Positions 60,133 to 64,000 of a stretch of DNA of 64,000 bases are shown here, piece by piece. How positions within the stretch are numbered: the first letter of the stretch is position 1; every line of letters begins with the position of its first letter. The stretch is from Dirofilaria immitis (taxonomy: Eukaryota > Nematoda > Chromadorea > Rhabditida > Onchocercidae): the NCBI GenBank assembly GCA_024305405.1, contig JAKNDB010000088.1:248001-312000 (forward strand). The letters run 5' to 3'. The notes below the pieces were generated by a model. It ran no database searches. It saw only the letters and a program-made list of their open reading frames with translations, and was not told where the DNA came from. Both the position numbers and the translations under genes were made by a program.

Positions 60133-63100
60133 CTGCCGAAGTCCCTCTACTGATAATTAATACTCTATTGTCATACTTGCTCTTTTTGAGTCTATTTTAA
60201 GCGACATTTGTGCATGAGAATTGTCGTTTTTACTATGCTTGATCAAAATGAAGAAATTATGATTTATTGTGATATATTTGCAATGAAATTAAAATTGATA
60301 CTGAAAATCTATTTCGTTTATTTCCATTTCTTCCCATTCATAATTTCTTGTCATTCTTTCATCATTTTATCCTTCCCTTTGTAAAAATGATGATACCATC
60401 ATTCATTTTTTCATAAATTCTCTCGATGAGGATTAAATTGATGTGTTAAGCGAAAGAAAAGGAAACTAGAAAATAGTAAATTCATTGAAGGGAGAAAAGA
60501 AAATCAGGCATTATCAAAATTTTTTCTAGAAAAAAGGAAGCAATTTTGGTTCTTATTCGGAATTATAGTCTTGGATTTAAATTGACAAAAGTACGGGAAA
60601 TATGAATTTCCTAAAAATTTTACCAAGATATTTTATTTTTTTTAATTTCTCAATAAATAACACTAGACGAAATTTTTTTATATTAAAAGACGAAATTTTA
60701 TATTTTTATATTAATTAATTAATAAAGAAATACGGAAAAAAGCGCAAGTAAAATAAGTCTAAATTGTATTTTTGTAATATATATGACTTGATAGAATACT
60801 TGCTCTTTTTTTACTTTAAATTCTATTTTTCTTTACTTTAAATTTTATTATTTAATTAATCTCCGGATTATAATCGATTGAAAATATTAATGAAGAATGG
60901 AAAGTTGCAACGATTGTAATTTTAGGAAAAGTAGTTGTGATAGGTTTTAAAAAGTAATTGTAATTCCATCCAATTTTGCTTATCATTTAGCTGATAATCT
61001 TCACTGTAATCAATAAAAATCATTTTTCAACATAATTGCTTGAGCATAAGAAAAAAAAATATTTCACCGAAATAATAGAAATCAAGCAATACATTTGTTT
61101 TAGATGTAAGAAAAGTTTTCAGCCTTATATCAGATATCATATCATAATCGATCGATGTGTTATGTATTTAAGCTATCATTTTATCTTCATTGTTATAGAC
61201 GGTTAGGCGATAATATAGATAAAATATAGACTCCGACTTAACGTTTATTCATGTAAATTGTTCTGTCATATCATCATAATTATTATTATCATCATCATTT
61301 CATCTATCTATCTATCTGTCAATCAATCTATTAAACATCATCGTTAAATTATCTATGATTAAGCAATTTTCAGGAATCAGAATCAAACTTATCAAAATAA
61401 GTAACTATATCTGAATATGAAAACGGTTTCGAAAAAACTTGAAAAAATAGATACAAGCATTTAAAATTTTGCCTAATTAAGTAATATCATAATTAAGAAA
61501 TCATATCGAGCAAATCGATAATTAATCAAATCACTTATTCAATTATAACATTCATTTATTTATTATTTGAAGCATTCTTTGCTTATCAATTTTTAAATTA
61601 TTCATTTGATTTTCTTATATTTTAGTACATCATTTAAAAAAAAAAAAGACAAAAAGTTTTGCTTAATCAACAAATATTAAATTTATACAAAATATTATCA
61701 AACTGAATGAAAATGATAATATTTGATCATTTTTAAGTCAATTATTATCATTTAAAAATTAATGAAAACAAAAAGTGATAAGTGTAATAATGATAATAAT
61801 AATAGCAAGATATTTTCATTTCTCTTATCAGTTTAACAACATTTGAAATGATAACGAAAATTATTGCATTTATTAGTTACAGTATATTAAAATTATTTAC
61901 TTTTTCTTTCTTTTTATTTCGAAATTTTCTTTTCTTCAAAATACGATTTGTCAGAGTATTTGATTGATCATTCATTTTTAACAATTATTTATCAATTATT
62001 GTTGATATCGTATCATAATCGATCGATGTGTTATATATATATATATATTTAGCTAAATTATCTATGATTAAAATTTTGATAGCATAGTAAATTTATATAA
62101 TTAAAATTATTATGATATTAAATTTAGTATATAAATTTTAAATATTCCAGTAATTTTACTTTGCCATTTTAATGATAAAATCATATAAATACGTCACTTT
62201 TTTTTGCTAATTATACTTATATATTATTATGATGGATGAAATTTCTAAAAATATTATTTAATGAATATCAAATTTAGCAAAACTAATTTATTTCTATTCT
62301 AAAAAAAAAAAACTTTTATTTTATTAAATTTCCATTCTTCAAAATATTTCTTAACAATAACAAACAAACAACATGCATCTAAAAAAAAAAATCCATTTCA
62401 TGGTACAAATAAAAGATAACGTAAATATTTGTTATGTAATAATTAAAATTTATATCCCAAGATATTTTCAACATGTTTTTCTTTTTTTTTTTTTTAAATT
62501 ATTTTGCTTATTTGATAAGTCTTATGCCTAAAAATATTTTATCAATATTTCTTTCCTCATTTTTAAATTTATCAACAAAATTTTTGAAATTTTGAGAATT
62601 TCTATTATTCTAGGCATATCATAAAATTTTAACTTTTATCAAATTTTTCGCTCTCTCATTTCCTTTTTATTTTTTTTTTTGATTTGAAATGATAATATGG
62701 TTAATGTTAATGTGATAAAACGTATAATGAGATAAATTTCAAGTATTAATTTAATAATCATTTTTTTAACAGTTTAGCCATTTAGAATTGTAAAAATTTT
62801 TTTTTTAAGATAACAAAAATATGATCAAAAAAAAAAGAAAGAAAATTGAATTGATTGGAAAAAAATTAAGTTAATTTGATTCAATTTTAGATTGATTTTT
62901 TAGAAAGCAAAAATTTGCATCAAGCAAATAATTGGAAAATCAATTTTAATAACAATAAACATTTAACGTATTATTATTACTAACATTCAAATAAACATAT
63001 CAATATTGAATTGATTAAATGATTATTATATTTTAAATCGATCATCAACAAAATCATATAAAACAAATTTTTTTTTTGTCTTTAATTTTTGATTAAATTT

Positions 63101-64000
63101 TAAAAATTCAATTCAAATTGTTTTAATATATCATTTGAGTGATAAGAATAGTTTATTCATTTTATTCTTTTCATCCATTCATATCTTTAACTTTGTTTTA
63201 TTTGTTTTAGTGGTGAAAAAAAAATAAGAAAATAAGCATTAAAGATGAAATATGTCGTCTTTCTCAAAATTCATTTCATCAAAAATTATATAATCGATAA
63301 AAGTTTTTCCCTTATTTTTTCCCTTTATCCATTCCAAATTATATGCAAACAAAAAATAAAAAAATAATGTGAAATGAAATTTTTTTTTTTTAACGCAAAC
63401 ATTTATTTATTTATTTTCTTAGTATATCTGAAAAATTCATTTCACAATGATTTGTTTTAATGTTAATTTATATTTACCAAATGATACGTAAGATTTTAAT
63501 GTCTAATAGTTAATGCCTTATTGCTATAGCTATTGTTCTGTTTGATTATTATATTATTTAAGTATTTTAATTCATTATCAATATATATTAATTTGGTATT
63601 TAACAATTTACCTGTTATTGCTTTATCATTAGTTAATATGAATGTATTGCTAATCATATCTCTCATATTATGCATTAATTGAATACTTAAAAATTAATTA
63701 TTTGTTATTGCTATATTATTATTATTATTATTACTGTTTGATCTTTATTATTTGCATATTTTTTAGATTGTTGATATCTCATTTCATTTTTCATCCAAAA
63801 ATACATTTTTCTTTTTGCTAAATGCAAAAAAAAATATTAATAAAATAAAATATTTTTCTTTTGAATGAAAATTTTAATAAAAGAAAATATTTGATAATTT
63901 AATTTTCTATCAATTAAAAAAAATATTTTAATAAAAAAATGGTACTAATAAATATTAAAAGTTAAATTTGTTTAAATAAATTGTTACTAAAAGTTTTCGT
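60133..64000. other. AT-rich DNA with simple repeats, no gene
   Basis: I see long A and T runs, a (TCTA) tract near 61304-61330, an (ATT) tract near 63715-63735 and a repeated CATATCATAATCGATCGATGTGTTAT cut (61138 and 62007). No exon, RNA gene or transposon end is supported. Confidence 0.5.

Overview
The window looks like nuclear DNA from a nematode. Its genes have short exons separated by AT-rich introns, the gene starts are preceded by T-rich AG sites like spliced-leader acceptors, there is a small (TTAGGC)-like tract, and the retroelement debris is of BEL/Pao type. A parasitic clade III (spirurid/filarial-like) worm would fit, but the sequence does not prove it. Apart from the first 6 kb the DNA is very AT-rich.

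Bases 1-5950 are an island of higher GC. It holds broken, rearranged copies of a small circular ssDNA virus of the circovirus/cyclovirus type (CRESS-DNA virus): two Rep copies, several capsid-like (Cap) fragments and GC-rich stem-loop intergenic regions. Between the first two stem-loops (about 580 to 2400) the order is ori-like hairpin, Rep rightward, Cap leftward, hairpin. That is the layout and length of one complete ambisense genome. A possible LTR (23-462) abuts the first Cap start, and a BEL/Pao gag gene lies inside the second unit. All coding copies are damaged.

Bases 5950-8150 hold AT-rich DNA and a heavily deleted BEL/Pao element with two diverged LTRs.

Bases 8.1-55 kb are a cluster of very small secreted-peptide genes. 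I count nine apparently intact genes (on both strands), one gene with a frameshift and two clear pseudogenes. Each has two exons. Exon 1 encodes a signal peptide and an aromatic/Gly-rich start (F or Y, then usually a Trp). A phase-2 intron follows. Exon 2 is 61 or 73 bases and ends in Gly-Lys-Lys or Gly-Lys/Arg-Lys-Lys, which resembles a C-terminal amidation signal. The cluster grew by inverted duplication: arms at about 16.06-23.09 and 29.36-38.25 kb form a giant palindrome, and about 24.24-29.35 is an inverted copy of 49.66-55.08 kb. The two inverted pairs meet at 29.35 kb. Shared promoter-like blocks and a roughly 200-bp block 3' of most genes move with the units.

Bases 55.1-60.1 kb encode a multi-exon homologue of the MCM-complex-binding protein (MCMBP). 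Exons 1-6 and 13-16 join in perfect phase, but the middle needs several one-base corrections, mostly at homopolymers. That points to sequence errors or decay. Bases 60.1-64 kb are AT-rich DNA in which I see no gene.

The most novel items are the GKK-tailed secreted peptide family in its nested palindromes and the endogenous CRESS virus/BEL gag mosaic.
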